A stretch of 54,663 bases of DNA, from contig CALKXE010000160.1 in NCBI GenBank assembly GCA_938003955.1, positions 1-54,663 on the forward strand, read 5' to 3'. Source of the stretch: an uncultured Saprospiraceae bacterium. Its GTDB lineage: Bacteria; Bacteroidota; Bacteroidia; Chitinophagales; Saprospiraceae. The translations under genes and the position numbers were made by a program. This document shows positions 7,285-16,606 of the stretch, one piece after another. Under the pieces are notes generated by a model. That model had not been told where the DNA came from, searched no databases, and saw only the letters and a program-made list of their open reading frames with translations. The stretch's first letter is position 1. Every line of letters begins with the position of its first letter.

Positions 7285-8841
7285 ATGTCGATAGGACTTG
7301 GTATAAGTAATTCTATTGGTGGTAAAGTAAGTGGATTTAGTGGTGGTGGTAGTGGTATCGACCCTGACGCTCAGGCTTACATTACTGCTGCTGGTATAAC
7401 AGCCCCAACAGAGCAAGCGGCTGTTAATCAGTTAGTACTTGACTTAAAAGGTCAAGGAAGTACTACTAATAATACAGACGTTTGGAGTGACTCATACACA
7501 ATCTATCCATTATCACCGACTTCATTAACTGCTGCCGCCTTCAACCTAAAAGACCCTACTCAAAACATTATTTGGAGCAACAATGAAATACACGCATTTA
7601 CTGGAATAACGGGCAACGGTAATAATGCCTATGGAGATACAAATTGGAATCCCACCACTTATGGCGTTGATACTAATAACTCTGGTTTAACGTATTCTGG
7701 TGAGTATTCGAATGGTGACTACGCAGTGGGGGCTCTAAGCTCAGGACGATTTATGGCTTTAAGAACCACTAGTGGTCTAAGAATTGGTTATTCAGGCCCT
7801 TCTAGTTCATCACTTGTTTTTGCTAATAACACTAGAATTGTTACTACGTCATCAAGAACAGGTGAGGAAGTTAATAAAATATACGCTAATGGTGTTTTAG
7901 CAAATTCAAATTCCATATCAAGTGCTGGATCTCAATCACCGAACACTAACGCCTATATTTTAGGACTAAATAATAATGGTTTCTTGAGCAATGCATTTGC
8001 TGGTGAGATAGACTTTGTAGCAGCACACAAAGGATTATCAGCTAACCAAGTAACCGATTTATACGATGCAATAACAACTTATAACACAGCAGCAAGAATA
8101 GACCCTGATGCTACTGCTTACATTACCGCAGCTGGTATAACAGACCCAACAGAACAAGCCGCTGTTATTCAACTTGTTTCTGACTTAAAAGGAACAGGAA
8201 GTACTACTAATAACACAGATATATGGACGGGGCTAGATGCAATCTATCCAACATCCCCAACTTCTCTAGAAGCTGCAAGATATAATCTTAAAGACACAGC
8301 TACCTACCAAATCACTTGGTACAATTCTCCTACACATTCAAGTGCAGGAGTAGCTTTTGATGGCTTAGATCAGTATGGAGATACAGGATACGCTCCTACC
8401 GATGGACTACAAAATGATCATTCTTTCGGAGCTAATTTTAGTGCATATTCTGGAAGTAATGGTACGTTAATAGGAGCAAGAACAATCTCACCTAATTATT
8501 ATAACGCAATCACACAATATAATAGTAGGATATATTACGGCTTGAATAGTGCTAGTGGGTCTTCGAGATCTGGGGGTATAACACCTGCACACTATATAGT
8601 AAACAGAGATAGTTCTTTGGTAACTTTATTTAGAGATACGGTAGATTATGGGCGTGTAATAGCAGCCTCCACAGGACAAAGCACATATACTTATTTTCTA
8701 GGCGCACAAAATTATAATGGCCCAGCAAGTTTCTTAGGATCAGGAACAATGAACTTCAGCCATATAGGAGCTTCGTTAACGGCTAACCAAGTAACTGACT
8801 TATATGACGCAATAACAACTTATAACACAGCAGTACGATGA
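7285..8841 (+). CDS. Tail fibre protein with duplicated lectin-like domain
   Basis: 518 residues. After a Gly/Ser-rich leader (about 1-23), two similar ~247-residue units follow. Each starts DPDAxxYITAAGITxPTEQAA, continues QLVxDLKGxGSTTNNTDxW, and ends ANQVTDLYDAITTYNTA. Between these are beta-rich regions resembling LamG/concanavalin-type sandwiches. I infer a virion adhesin. The unit boundaries are at nucleotides 7356-8096 and 8097-8841, so the duplication is nearly exact in length while the middle parts have diverged, as expected for evolving receptor specificity. The next gene overlaps by 4 bases. Confidence 0.78.
   Translation: MSIGLGISNSIGGKVSGFSGGGSGIDPDAQAYITAAGITAPTEQAAVNQLVLDLKGQGSTTNNTDVWSDSYTIYPLSPTSLTAAAFNLKDPTQNIIWSNNEIHAFTGITGNGNNAYGDTNWNPTTYGVDTNNSGLTYSGEYSNGDYAVGALSSGRFMALRTTSGLRIGYSGPSSSSLVFANNTRIVTTSSRTGEEVNKIYANGVLANSNSISSAGSQSPNTNAYILGLNNNGFLSNAFAGEIDFVAAHKGLSANQVTDLYDAITTYNTAARIDPDATAYITAAGITDPTEQAAVIQLVSDLKGTGSTTNNTDIWTGLDAIYPTSPTSLEAARYNLKDTATYQITWYNSPTHSSAGVAFDGLDQYGDTGYAPTDGLQNDHSFGANFSAYSGSNGTLIGARTISPNYYNAITQYNSRIYYGLNSASGSSRSGGITPAHYIVNRDSSLVTLFRDTVDYGRVIAASTGQSTYTYFLGAQNYNGPASFLGSGTMNFSHIGASLTANQVTDLYDAITTYNTAVR
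7356..8841 (+). repeat. Intragenic tandem duplication, ~742-bp units
   Basis: Two units, 7356-8096 and 8097-8841, encode matching starts (GACCCTGA, then Ala/Tyr-Ile-Thr codons) and matching ends (AACCAAGTAAC, then ATAACAACTTATAACACAGCA). Strong nucleotide identity persists at both borders. It lies wholly inside the fibre gene. Confidence 0.8.
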
Positions 8842-9044
8842 CAGCTTTAATAATACCAGACGTTTCTCAATTTCCAATACTAAGTAGCATTGACGATTTC
8901 TATTGGAATCCTACTAATAACACCGTTGGCGGTGTGTATTGGCTACAATTAGAAGCACAACTTGATTTAGACAATGCAGGAATTGCATACACTATTGGAG
9001 AGATTGAAATTGCAGAACCAGTAGATCCAATAATAGAAGATTAA
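8838..9044 (+). CDS. Small fibre-associated protein
   Basis: 68 residues, overlapping the fibre stop by ATGA. Acidic, with aromatic residues in FYWNPTNNTVGGVYWLQLEAQL and an acidic tail (EPVDPIIED). No membrane segment. The gene position right behind a fibre parallels 773-991. Function not recognised; chaperone or tip protein is a guess. Confidence 0.6.
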   Translation: MTALIIPDVSQFPILSSIDDFYWNPTNNTVGGVYWLQLEAQLDLDNAGIAYTIGEIEIAEPVDPIIED

Positions 9045-9045
9045 A

Positions 9046-9408
9046 ATGGAGATAATTGAAGGGATAGCTAAACTAATAGGTGAATACGGTTTACCTACAA
9101 TATCATTAATAGCACTTGTAGTATTAATATATAAAAAGTGGGATTACATTGTAACAACTCTTCAAGCAGCGGCTATAGTGAAAGAACAACAAAAAACAAT
9201 AAGCGCGTTGAAAGAAACAATGGATTCTAATAACGCTAAACATGCTTTTCAAATAGATGAGTTAAACTCAAAGTTAGAGATAAATAATAAATTGATATTA
9301 GAGCAGTCTGTAATTATTGCAACGCTCACGGCGCGTTTAGAGAGATATGAGGAAGTTATCACAAAGAAGATAGCTGCTAGCCCACGTAGACCTAAAAAGG
9401 CGTTGTAA
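9046..9408 (+). CDS. Membrane-anchored coiled-coil protein (holin candidate)
   Basis: 120 residues. One hydrophobic segment at about 14-28 (GLPTISLIALVVLIY) is followed by KKWDY and a long helical, coiled-coil-prone region (about 35-105), then a basic Pro/Arg/Lys tail. This resembles single-span class III-type holins or small inner-membrane anchored lysis proteins, and the window has no clearer holin. It lies 3.7 kb from the endolysin on the same strand. A tail-related membrane protein is the alternative. Confidence 0.6.
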   Translation: MEIIEGIAKLIGEYGLPTISLIALVVLIYKKWDYIVTTLQAAAIVKEQQKTISALKETMDSNNAKHAFQIDELNSKLEINNKLILEQSVIIATLTARLERYEEVITKKIAASPRRPKKAL

Positions 9409-9445
9409 TACATAGTAGAATTTACAAAAATTAAAATTAAATATT

Positions 9446-9682
9446 ATGAAAATAGAAGAACAAGAATTAGAGAAAATTAAAAGTGATTTCAATAAAACAG
9501 AGCAAATGGCAATGCAAATTGCTTCTCTTGAATTACAGAAAACAAGGTTAATGAAAGATTATGCTGAGGTTATTGAATCAGCAAATAAAACTAGAGCTGA
9601 GTTAGAGGAAAAATATGGTCCTATATCTATAGACATGTCTGATGGTTCATACACAAAACCAGTTGAAAATGGGACGGTCTAA
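9446..9682 (+). CDS. Coiled-coil protein
   Basis: 78 residues, mostly one long charged helix (about 2-57: EEQELEKIKSDFNKTEQMA onward), then a short tail with SIDMSDGSY. Preceded by a 37-bp gap, one of the larger gaps in this block. The following gene starts inside it. No family recognised; coiled-coil proteins of this size occur as head-completion or regulatory proteins. Confidence 0.6.
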   Translation: MKIEEQELEKIKSDFNKTEQMAMQIASLELQKTRLMKDYAEVIESANKTRAELEEKYGPISIDMSDGSYTKPVENGTV

Positions 9683-9905
9683 TACAGTTATAAGGAAAAT
9701 AAGTATAGGTACTGAGTACAAGGATAATGCAATGCATTACTACGTAGGTCAGCCAGCTTGGGACAATCACATTGTACATACAATACAATTCATTGATGAA
9801 GATCAATCTCACATTATATGGTTGGAAAAGTCAGGTGAGATAATGATGTGGAAGAAATTTAATAAAAATATGGCCATAGCGGTCGAATACGATTTAACAT
9901 ACTAA
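9669..9905 (+). CDS. Small hypothetical protein before the packaging genes
   Basis: 78 residues from ATG at 9669 (MGRSNTVIRKIS). The frame is open further upstream from a GTG-like position at 9642, but the ATG gives the usual short overlap (14 bases) with the previous gene and is preferred. The protein looks beta-rich (MHYYVGQPAWDNHIVHTIQF, HIIWLEKSGEIMMWKKF). Its TAATG overlaps the next gene. Function unknown. Confidence 0.6.
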   Translation: MGRSNTVIRKISIGTEYKDNAMHYYVGQPAWDNHIVHTIQFIDEDQSHIIWLEKSGEIMMWKKFNKNMAIAVEYDLTY

Positions 9906-10504
9906 TGCATAGTCTTTACGATTTTATAGTAAAACCAGTAGACGATCATAGATATAATAATAAGAAAGAAATAGCTGGTGTACAGTTTGTTACAAATACA
10001 AGTCTTGAGTCATTTAAGAATGTTAATAGACAAGGTGTTGTAATAGCTGTTCCAAAAGCATTTGATACACCAATAAAACCAGGAGATATAGTCATAATAC
10101 ATCATAATGTATTTAGAAGATTCTACGACGTTAGGGGTAAAGAAAAGAATAGTAGAAGTTATATGTTTGATGGAATGTATGCGGTATCATTAGATCAAAT
10201 CTATGCATATCAACCATTGTCTACAACTGATTGGCAAACCTTTAATGATTATTGCTTTGTTCAACCTGTTAAATCAACAGATGAATCAAGTACTAGTAAA
10301 GAAAAGGAACTACACGGTATACTTAGATATACTAATAAGAAATTGAATATCGAAAAAGGAGAAACAGTATGCTTCACCCCTGACTCTGAATTTGAGTTTG
10401 TGTTTAACGATATGCTTTTATATTGTATGAAATTAAATAATATTGTTTTGAGTTATGGAATCAGAGAAGGAGACGAAGAATATAATCCAAGCTGGACGAG
10501 ATAA
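9905..10504 (+). CDS. GroES-like tandem beta-barrel protein
   Basis: 199 residues that read as two GroES-like halves. The first half has YDFIVKPVDD, GVVIAVP, KPGDIVIIHHNVFRRFYD and a closing YAVSLDQIYAY strand. The second has DYCFVQPVKS, ELHGILRY, IEKGETVCFTPDS and a closing MLLYCMKLNNIVLSY. The order (entry strand with KP/QP, a V-x-x-V-P strand, GD-V, final Ile/Val-Tyr strand) is that of Cpn10. I recall similar proteins near terminases in marine phages annotated as hypothetical. Weaker than the groES call at 2579. A chaperone or structural role is possible. Confidence 0.55.
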   Translation: MHSLYDFIVKPVDDHRYNNKKEIAGVQFVTNTSLESFKNVNRQGVVIAVPKAFDTPIKPGDIVIIHHNVFRRFYDVRGKEKNSRSYMFDGMYAVSLDQIYAYQPLSTTDWQTFNDYCFVQPVKSTDESSTSKEKELHGILRYTNKKLNIEKGETVCFTPDSEFEFVFNDMLLYCMKLNNIVLSYGIREGDEEYNPSWTR

Positions 10505-10829
10505 GTCTAAGGAAACTAGGATAAGAATAATAAGTGCTGGCAGAGCGGCTGTGAACGAGTTAATTAAAGTTGCTGAAGAACCAATACTTGGTGCTAAGGG
10601 AACAATGATTGTTGACGGTGAAGATATACCAATGAATAGTGAAGAACTCTCTGCTGATAAACTAAAGAATGCTGCTGCAACTAAGAAGCTATCAATATTT
10701 GATGCATTCGAAATACTTAAGAGAATAGAGGAAGAAGAAGAACTACTTAGCGACGATCCAAAAACTAAAGAAGAAGAAAAAACATCTTCATTTGGTGGTT
10801 TTGCAGAAAAGCACGCTAAGAAAAAGTAA
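10455..10829 (+). CDS. Terminase small subunit candidate
   Basis: 124 residues, starting inside the previous gene (50-base overlap) and meeting the large terminase at TAATG. Helical and charged: RIRIISAGRAAVNELIKVAEE, then LSADKLKNAAATKKLSIFDAFEILKRIEEEEELL, and a disordered Lys-rich tail. Position and helical make-up suit a small terminase, which recognises DNA ends and regulates the motor. No clear HTH is visible, so the call is mostly contextual. Confidence 0.5.
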   Translation: MESEKETKNIIQAGRDKSKETRIRIISAGRAAVNELIKVAEEPILGAKGTMIVDGEDIPMNSEELSADKLKNAAATKKLSIFDAFEILKRIEEEEELLSDDPKTKEEEKTSSFGGFAEKHAKKK

Positions 10830-13054
10830 TGTACGAGCAGACATTATATAAAGTAATCACGCCATTAAAAAAGGCTAAGATTGATAGAAACAACCGTTAT
10901 AAGAAATGGGAGTATGGTTACAATGCTGAATTTGATATTGTCATAATAAGCAAGACCGGTGAGATAGACGAGATACTTGATATACAAGGTTTAAAAATCG
11001 CTCTACCAAAAGCTCCTAAGAAAGTAATAGCTAGGTCTTCAATTAATAAAGAACAGTATTGGGAGAGACTAGAAAAGCCAAAGGAATTAGATAAGATAAA
11101 AAGCATATTTGACTGGAGAAGAACACCAGACACGTTTAAAGCAAAGTATCATGAATACATTGATATAGAGTTTGAAAGAAGAGAAGATGGTTTCTGGTTT
11201 AAGAATAATGGATTAGATACATACGTAACAGGTTCTCACTACATGTACTTACAGTGGGCAAAGATCGATGTTGGTGAAGCTCAATTTAGAGAGTCAAATA
11301 GATTGTTCTTTATTTTCTGGGAGGCATGTAAAGCAGATTCTAGATCATATGGAATTTGCTACTTAAAGAATAGACGTTCTGGTTTTTCATTCATGGGATC
11401 AAGTGAAACCGTTAACTTAGCTACTACTTCAAGTGATAAGAGATTTGGTATCCTTTCTAAAACTGGACCAGATGCTAAAAAGCTTTTCACGGATAAAGTT
11501 GTACCAATATCAATTAATTATCCATTCTTTTTCTCACCTATCCAAGATGGTATGGATAGACCAAAAACAGAACTAGCTTATCGAGTACCAGCATCTAAGT
11601 TAACTAGGAAGAAGATTGATTCAGAAGATGAACTAGAGGACTTAGAAGGATTAGATACAAGTATTGACTGGAAGAATACATCAGACAACTCTTATGATGG
11701 TGAGAAGTTAATGATGCTTCTACATGATGAATCTGGAAAATGGGAAAGACCTGAAAATATTTTAAACAATTGGCGTGTTACTAAAACATGCCTTAGATTA
11801 GGTAGTAGAATTATTGGCAAGTGTATGATGGGTTCAACATCAAACTCTTTAGACAAAGGTGGTAGCAACTTTAGAACGCTTTATTACCAGTCAGATGTAA
11901 ACGATAGAAACAAGAACGGTCAAACTAAATCTGGTTTATATAGTTTATTTATACCTATGGAATGGAACTATGAAGGTTACATTGATAGGTATGGTATGCC
12001 AGTATTTGACACACCAGATGAACCAATAGATGGTTTTTATGGTGAAAAGATAAGCATGGGTGTTATAGAGTTCTGGGAGAATGAAGCAGAAGGTTTAAGA
12101 GATAATCAAGATTCATTAAACGAACACTACAGACAATTCCCAAGAACTGAGGAACATGCATTTAGGGATGAGGCAAAGAGCTCACTATATAATCTACAAA
12201 GACTGTATGAGCAAATAGATTATAATCAAGATCTAGAAGCTCACGGTACATTAACTAGAGGCAGTTTCAGTTGGGAAAATGGCATAGAAGACACTAGGGT
12301 AATATTTGCACCAAATAAAAATGGTAGGTTTTTAATATCATGGACACCACCACCTGAGCTTCAAAATAGGATTATAATTAAGAATGGTATTAAGTATCCT
12401 GGAAATGAACATGTAGGTGCTTTTGGATGTGACCCTTATGATATATCTGGAACAGTTGATGGTAGAGGATCTAAAGGTTCACTGCATGGTAAGACTAAGT
12501 TCTCGATGGAAGACGCACCACCTGAGCACTTCTTTTTAGAGTATATAGCTAGACCACAGACTGCTGAGATGTTCTTTGAAGATGTTTTAATGGCTATAGT
12601 GTTTTATGGTATGCCTATCTTAGCAGAAAATAATAAGCCTAGATTATTATACCATATAAAAAGAAGAGGTTATAGAGGATTTTCTATGAATCGCCCAGAT
12701 AAGAGTTATAATAAGTTATCTATAACCGAGAGAGAGATTGGTGGTATACCAAATACAAGTCAAGATATTAAGCAAGCTCATGCTGCTGCTATTGAAACTT
12801 ATATTGATAACTGCGTTGGTTTAATAGGTGAAGGAGAGTATGGAGATATGTACTTTAATAAAACTTTAAATGAGTGGGTTAAGTTTGATATGAATAATAG
12901 AACTAAATTTGACGCTGCTATTAGTTCTGGACTAGCTATCATGGCTTGTAATAAGAATCTATATGCGCCGGCAAATAAAATAGTTAGACAGAATATAAGT
13001 TTAGGCTTTAAAAAATATGATAATACTGGTACTGAATCTAAGATCATACACTAA
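10829..13054 (+). CDS. terL: Terminase large subunit (packaging ATPase-nuclease)
   Basis: 741 residues, within the range of crAss-like and related Bacteroidota podovirus terminases. A degenerate Walker A-like segment (NRRSGFSFMGSSE) lies at about 180-195 and a Walker B-like MLLHDES at about 296-302. The C-terminal nuclease has FGCDPYDISG near 532 and a TKFDAAISSGLA segment near 691, supplying acidic residues for metal binding; NKPRLLYHIKRRGYRGF lies between. It translocates genome DNA into the prohead through the portal and cuts it. The lack of a textbook Walker A loop is unusual but seen in this group. The portal gene follows after 9 bp. Confidence 0.85.
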   Translation: MYEQTLYKVITPLKKAKIDRNNRYKKWEYGYNAEFDIVIISKTGEIDEILDIQGLKIALPKAPKKVIARSSINKEQYWERLEKPKELDKIKSIFDWRRTPDTFKAKYHEYIDIEFERREDGFWFKNNGLDTYVTGSHYMYLQWAKIDVGEAQFRESNRLFFIFWEACKADSRSYGICYLKNRRSGFSFMGSSETVNLATTSSDKRFGILSKTGPDAKKLFTDKVVPISINYPFFFSPIQDGMDRPKTELAYRVPASKLTRKKIDSEDELEDLEGLDTSIDWKNTSDNSYDGEKLMMLLHDESGKWERPENILNNWRVTKTCLRLGSRIIGKCMMGSTSNSLDKGGSNFRTLYYQSDVNDRNKNGQTKSGLYSLFIPMEWNYEGYIDRYGMPVFDTPDEPIDGFYGEKISMGVIEFWENEAEGLRDNQDSLNEHYRQFPRTEEHAFRDEAKSSLYNLQRLYEQIDYNQDLEAHGTLTRGSFSWENGIEDTRVIFAPNKNGRFLISWTPPPELQNRIIIKNGIKYPGNEHVGAFGCDPYDISGTVDGRGSKGSLHGKTKFSMEDAPPEHFFLEYIARPQTAEMFFEDVLMAIVFYGMPILAENNKPRLLYHIKRRGYRGFSMNRPDKSYNKLSITEREIGGIPNTSQDIKQAHAAAIETYIDNCVGLIGEGEYGDMYFNKTLNEWVKFDMNNRTKFDAAISSGLAIMACNKNLYAPANKIVRQNISLGFKKYDNTGTESKIIH

Positions 13055-13063
13055 AATAGGATA

Positions 13064-15472
13064 ATGAAGAAAATAAATACAAACCCAAATACCGCATTCC
13101 CTGACCAAGTAGTTAGTGACGAGGAGAAAGCGTCTATTGAATATGGCTACCAAGTTGGAAGAGCTATAGAGGGTGAATGGTTTGGAACTGGTAGAACCCA
13201 GAATAGATTTATGTCTAATTGGAATAGTTTCCATAATTTAAGATTATACGCTAGAGGAGAACAACCAATGCAAAAGATTAAAGATGAATTATCTATAAAT
13301 GGTGATTTATCTTATTTAAATTTAAGTTGGAAGCCAGTTCCGGTTATATCTAAATTTGTTGACATTGTTGTAAATGGTATATCAGAGAAGTCATATGAAG
13401 TAAAAGCTTTCTCTCAAGATCCAGAATCAATAAAGAAAAGAACTAAGTACGCAGAGAACTTAATGCGTGATATGGCTGTAAAGGAAGAATTAGAATTTAT
13501 ACGCAATGCAACTGGTATGAATCTATTTAATTCTCCTTCTAATATAGATATTCCAGAAACAAAAGATGAGGTTGAATTGCATATGCAATTAGAATATAAA
13601 CCATCTATAGAGATAGCTGAAGAGGAGTTAATATCTAACACGTTTGAAAGAAACAGATATGATTTAACAAGAAGAAGAATAAACTACGATTTGGTTGTGT
13701 TAGGTATTGGCGCAGCTAAAACTGGTTGGAATAGATCTAATGGTGTAACAACTGAATATTGTGATCCAGCTAAAATGGTTTGGTCATATACAGAAGATCC
13801 TAATTTCTTAGATTTATATTATGTTGGTGAAGTTAAGTTATTATACTTATCTGAAATAAAGAAATTATTTCCACACTTAACCGACAATGACTTAACAGAG
13901 ATACAACAGTATCAAGGAAACAATCAGTATCTACAAAATTGGCAAGAGTATAATAGTGATACGGTTGCTATTTTATTCTTTGAATACAAGACATATACAA
14001 ACCAAGTTTATAAAATAAAAGTTGGTGGTAATGGTTTGGAAAAAGCATTAGAAAAAGACGATAGTTTTAATCCGCCAGAAAACGATACATTTTCGAGAGC
14101 TTCCCGATCAATAGAGACATTGTATACAGGAGCTAAGATTGTTGGTTATGAAAAAATGCTAGAGTGGAAACTAGCAGACAATATGACTAGACCAAAATCT
14201 GATACAACTAAGGTTACTATGAATTATGCCATGTGTGCACCTAGAATGTACAAAGGCAGTATAGATTCAACAGTTAAGAGAGTAACTGGATTTGCTGACA
14301 TGATTGATATTACAAATATCAAGATGCAACAGGTTTTATCTAAGTTAGTTCCTGATGGTGTTTATCTTGATGTAGATGGATTAGCTGAGGTTGATCTAGG
14401 TAATGGTACAATATACAACCCAGCAGAAGCATTAAACATGTACTTCCAAACAGGTAGTATATTAGGTAGATCATTAACGCAAGAAGGTGACATGAATAGA
14501 GGTAAAGTTCCTATTCAAGAGTTAAATTCTTCAAGCGGGCAGGCAAAGATACAGTCATTAATAGGTACATATCAATATTACTTACAAATGATTAGAGATG
14601 CTACAGGACTAAATGAAGCTCGAGACGGTAGTCAACCAGCTGAAGATATGCTCGTAGGATTACAGAAGTTAGCCGCTAACGCATCTAATGTTGCAACACG
14701 ACACATATTACAGGCTAGTTTATTTGTAACCGTTAAACTAGCTGAGAACATCTCTCTTAGAATATCTGATTCAATAGAGTATCAATTAACTAACATGTCG
14801 TTACAAAAAGCTATCAGTGCTTACAATGTAGGTACACTTAACGAGGTTAAAAATTTACACCTATACGATTTTGGTATATATTTGCGCTTAGAACCAGAGG
14901 AAGAAGATAAGGCACAACTTGAAAAAGATATGCAGATAGCTTTGCAAACTGGTGGTATTGATTTAGAAGACACTATAGATATTAGAGAGATAAAGAATAT
15001 CAAGTTAGCTAATAGAGCTTTAAAGCAAAAAAGAAAGAAAAGAATAGAAAGAGAGAGAGAACAGCAACAGAGTACGATTAAGTTAACGGCTGAAGAAAAT
15101 GCTAAAGCATCTGAGAGAGCAGCTATGGCTGAACTTCAAAAGCAACAAGCTATAACAGCGGAAAAGATTGCTATTGAAACAGCAGCGTCGGGGCTTAGAA
15201 TAAAAGAGATGTACGAAGAAGCTAATGTTAAGAAAGAATTGATGGGTATAGAGTTTAATTATAACCTTCAATTAAAGAATGGTGAAATTAAATCTAAAAC
15301 TGAAGCAGACAGAATTAAAGAAGATAGAAAAGATGGAAGAACAAAAATCCAAGCTACTCAACAGAGTGAGCTTATTGATCAAAGAAAAAATAACTCTTTA
15401 CCGAAAAACTTTGAATCGAGCGGTAATGATACTTTGGGAGGGTTTGGGTTAGAAGCCTTCGGACCTAAGTAG
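13064..15472 (+). CDS. Portal protein
   Basis: 802 residues. The central region includes RMYKGSIDSTVKRVTGFADM, LVPDGVYLDVDGL and DATGLNEARDGSQ, then LVGLQKLAANASNVATRHIL, a pattern I associate with portals of crAss-like and Cellulophaga podoviruses. The last ~150 residues are a charged coiled-coil region (Lys/Glu/Gln-rich from about 640). It forms the dodecameric DNA channel at one vertex. Position between terminase and scaffold/capsid supports the call. Confidence 0.85.
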   Translation: MKKINTNPNTAFPDQVVSDEEKASIEYGYQVGRAIEGEWFGTGRTQNRFMSNWNSFHNLRLYARGEQPMQKIKDELSINGDLSYLNLSWKPVPVISKFVDIVVNGISEKSYEVKAFSQDPESIKKRTKYAENLMRDMAVKEELEFIRNATGMNLFNSPSNIDIPETKDEVELHMQLEYKPSIEIAEEELISNTFERNRYDLTRRRINYDLVVLGIGAAKTGWNRSNGVTTEYCDPAKMVWSYTEDPNFLDLYYVGEVKLLYLSEIKKLFPHLTDNDLTEIQQYQGNNQYLQNWQEYNSDTVAILFFEYKTYTNQVYKIKVGGNGLEKALEKDDSFNPPENDTFSRASRSIETLYTGAKIVGYEKMLEWKLADNMTRPKSDTTKVTMNYAMCAPRMYKGSIDSTVKRVTGFADMIDITNIKMQQVLSKLVPDGVYLDVDGLAEVDLGNGTIYNPAEALNMYFQTGSILGRSLTQEGDMNRGKVPIQELNSSSGQAKIQSLIGTYQYYLQMIRDATGLNEARDGSQPAEDMLVGLQKLAANASNVATRHILQASLFVTVKLAENISLRISDSIEYQLTNMSLQKAISAYNVGTLNEVKNLHLYDFGIYLRLEPEEEDKAQLEKDMQIALQTGGIDLEDTIDIREIKNIKLANRALKQKRKKRIEREREQQQSTIKLTAEENAKASERAAMAELQKQQAITAEKIAIETAASGLRIKEMYEEANVKKELMGIEFNYNLQLKNGEIKSKTEADRIKEDRKDGRTKIQATQQSELIDQRKNNSLPKNFESSGNDTLGGFGLEAFGPK

Positions 15473-15504
15473 AATTTTTTTAACTAATTATATATTATAT
15501 TATT

Positions 15505-16587
15505 ATGAGCGACATTAAACTAGACCTTACTAAATTTCAAGAAAAAGAGGTTGATGACGATGGTAAGGTTATTGACAAACCTGTAATACCTGTAGAAGAA
15601 CTAAGTGAACAACCAGTTGATGAAACAGTTGACGAAACAGTTGATGAAACAGTTGATGAAACAGTTGATGAACCAATTATGGTTGAGGTAACTGACGATT
15701 TAGTAGATACGCCAGTCGAAGAAACAATTGATGAACCAGTTGATACACCAATTGACGAGCATATTGAAAAAGAACATCTACCAGAGGGAGTAGACAGCTT
15801 AGTAAAATTTATAAAGGATACAGGTGGAACAGTGGAGGACTACGTTAGATTAAACGCAGACTACACTAACATTGATGAAAATACTCTTTTAAAGGAGTAT
15901 TATAAAAAGACTAGATCACATCTTGATAATGATGAGGTCGATTTCTTAATTGAAGAGAATTTTTCATACGACGAAGATTTAGATGAGTCTCGTGATATTA
16001 AGAAAAAGAAATTAGCGAAGAAAGAAGAGATTGCGAAAGCTCGAAAATTTCTAGATACTTTAAAAACGGAGTATTATAAGGAGATTAAAACGAGGCCAAC
16101 AGTCACTAACGAGCAGAAAAAAGCCGTTGAATTCTTTGATCGCTATAGTAAGAACGAAGAGCAGAGGCTTAAAGACAATAAGGGTTTCTCAGAGCGTACT
16201 AAGAAAATGTTCACTGAAGATTTCAAAGGTTTTGATTTCGATTTAGGTGAAAAGAAATTTAGGTACGGTATTAAAGAGCCACAAAAAGTCGCAGAGAACC
16301 AATCTGAAATTAACAACGTGTTAAGAAAGTTTCTTGACAAAGACGGAAAAGTTAATGACATGAAAGGTTATCACAAAGCCTTGTATGCAGCAACAAACGC
16401 TGATACTATTGCTAACCACTTTTACGAACAGGGTAAGGCTGATGCTATTAAGGATGTTGCAAAGAAATCAAAAAACATTCAAGATGGACAAAGGAACTCA
16501 CCTGAGAGTTTAACGGTTGGTGGTTTTAAAGTAAAGGTTGTTGATGGTGTAGACAGCTCTAAATTGAAAATTAAAACACGTATTTAA
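15505..16587 (+). CDS. Scaffolding protein
   Basis: 360 residues, acidic and helical, directly between portal and major capsid genes. The N-terminal third contains acidic Val-Asp-Glu repeats; the middle is helical (DYVRLNADYTNIDENTLLKE, KKKKLAKKEEIAKARKFLD); the C-terminus is basic (SSKLKIKTRI), as in scaffolds that bind capsid through a basic tail. It would guide prohead assembly and leave before maturation. A leader of 32 bp with T-rich and A/T-rich sequence precedes the start. Confidence 0.75.
   Translation: MSDIKLDLTKFQEKEVDDDGKVIDKPVIPVEELSEQPVDETVDETVDETVDETVDEPIMVEVTDDLVDTPVEETIDEPVDTPIDEHIEKEHLPEGVDSLVKFIKDTGGTVEDYVRLNADYTNIDENTLLKEYYKKTRSHLDNDEVDFLIEENFSYDEDLDESRDIKKKKLAKKEEIAKARKFLDTLKTEYYKEIKTRPTVTNEQKKAVEFFDRYSKNEEQRLKDNKGFSERTKKMFTEDFKGFDFDLGEKKFRYGIKEPQKVAENQSEINNVLRKFLDKDGKVNDMKGYHKALYAATNADTIANHFYEQGKADAIKDVAKKSKNIQDGQRNSPESLTVGGFKVKVVDGVDSSKLKIKTRI
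15616..15675 (+). repeat. Five 12-bp tandem repeats in the scaffold gene
   Basis: Five units of GTTGATGAAACA or near variants (second unit GTTGACGAAACA, fifth GTTGATGAACCA) encode Val-Asp-Glu-Thr/Pro. Related, more degenerate units continue to about 15760. The low-complexity acidic linker is likely disordered, and repeat number could change by slippage. Confidence 0.85.
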
Positions 16588-16606
16588 CACATAAAAAACA
16601 AAAATT

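Noticed and set aside
9642-9668. Upstream extension of the 78-residue gene
   Set aside because: It would overlap the preceding gene by 41 bases; ATG at 9669 gives the normal short overlap.
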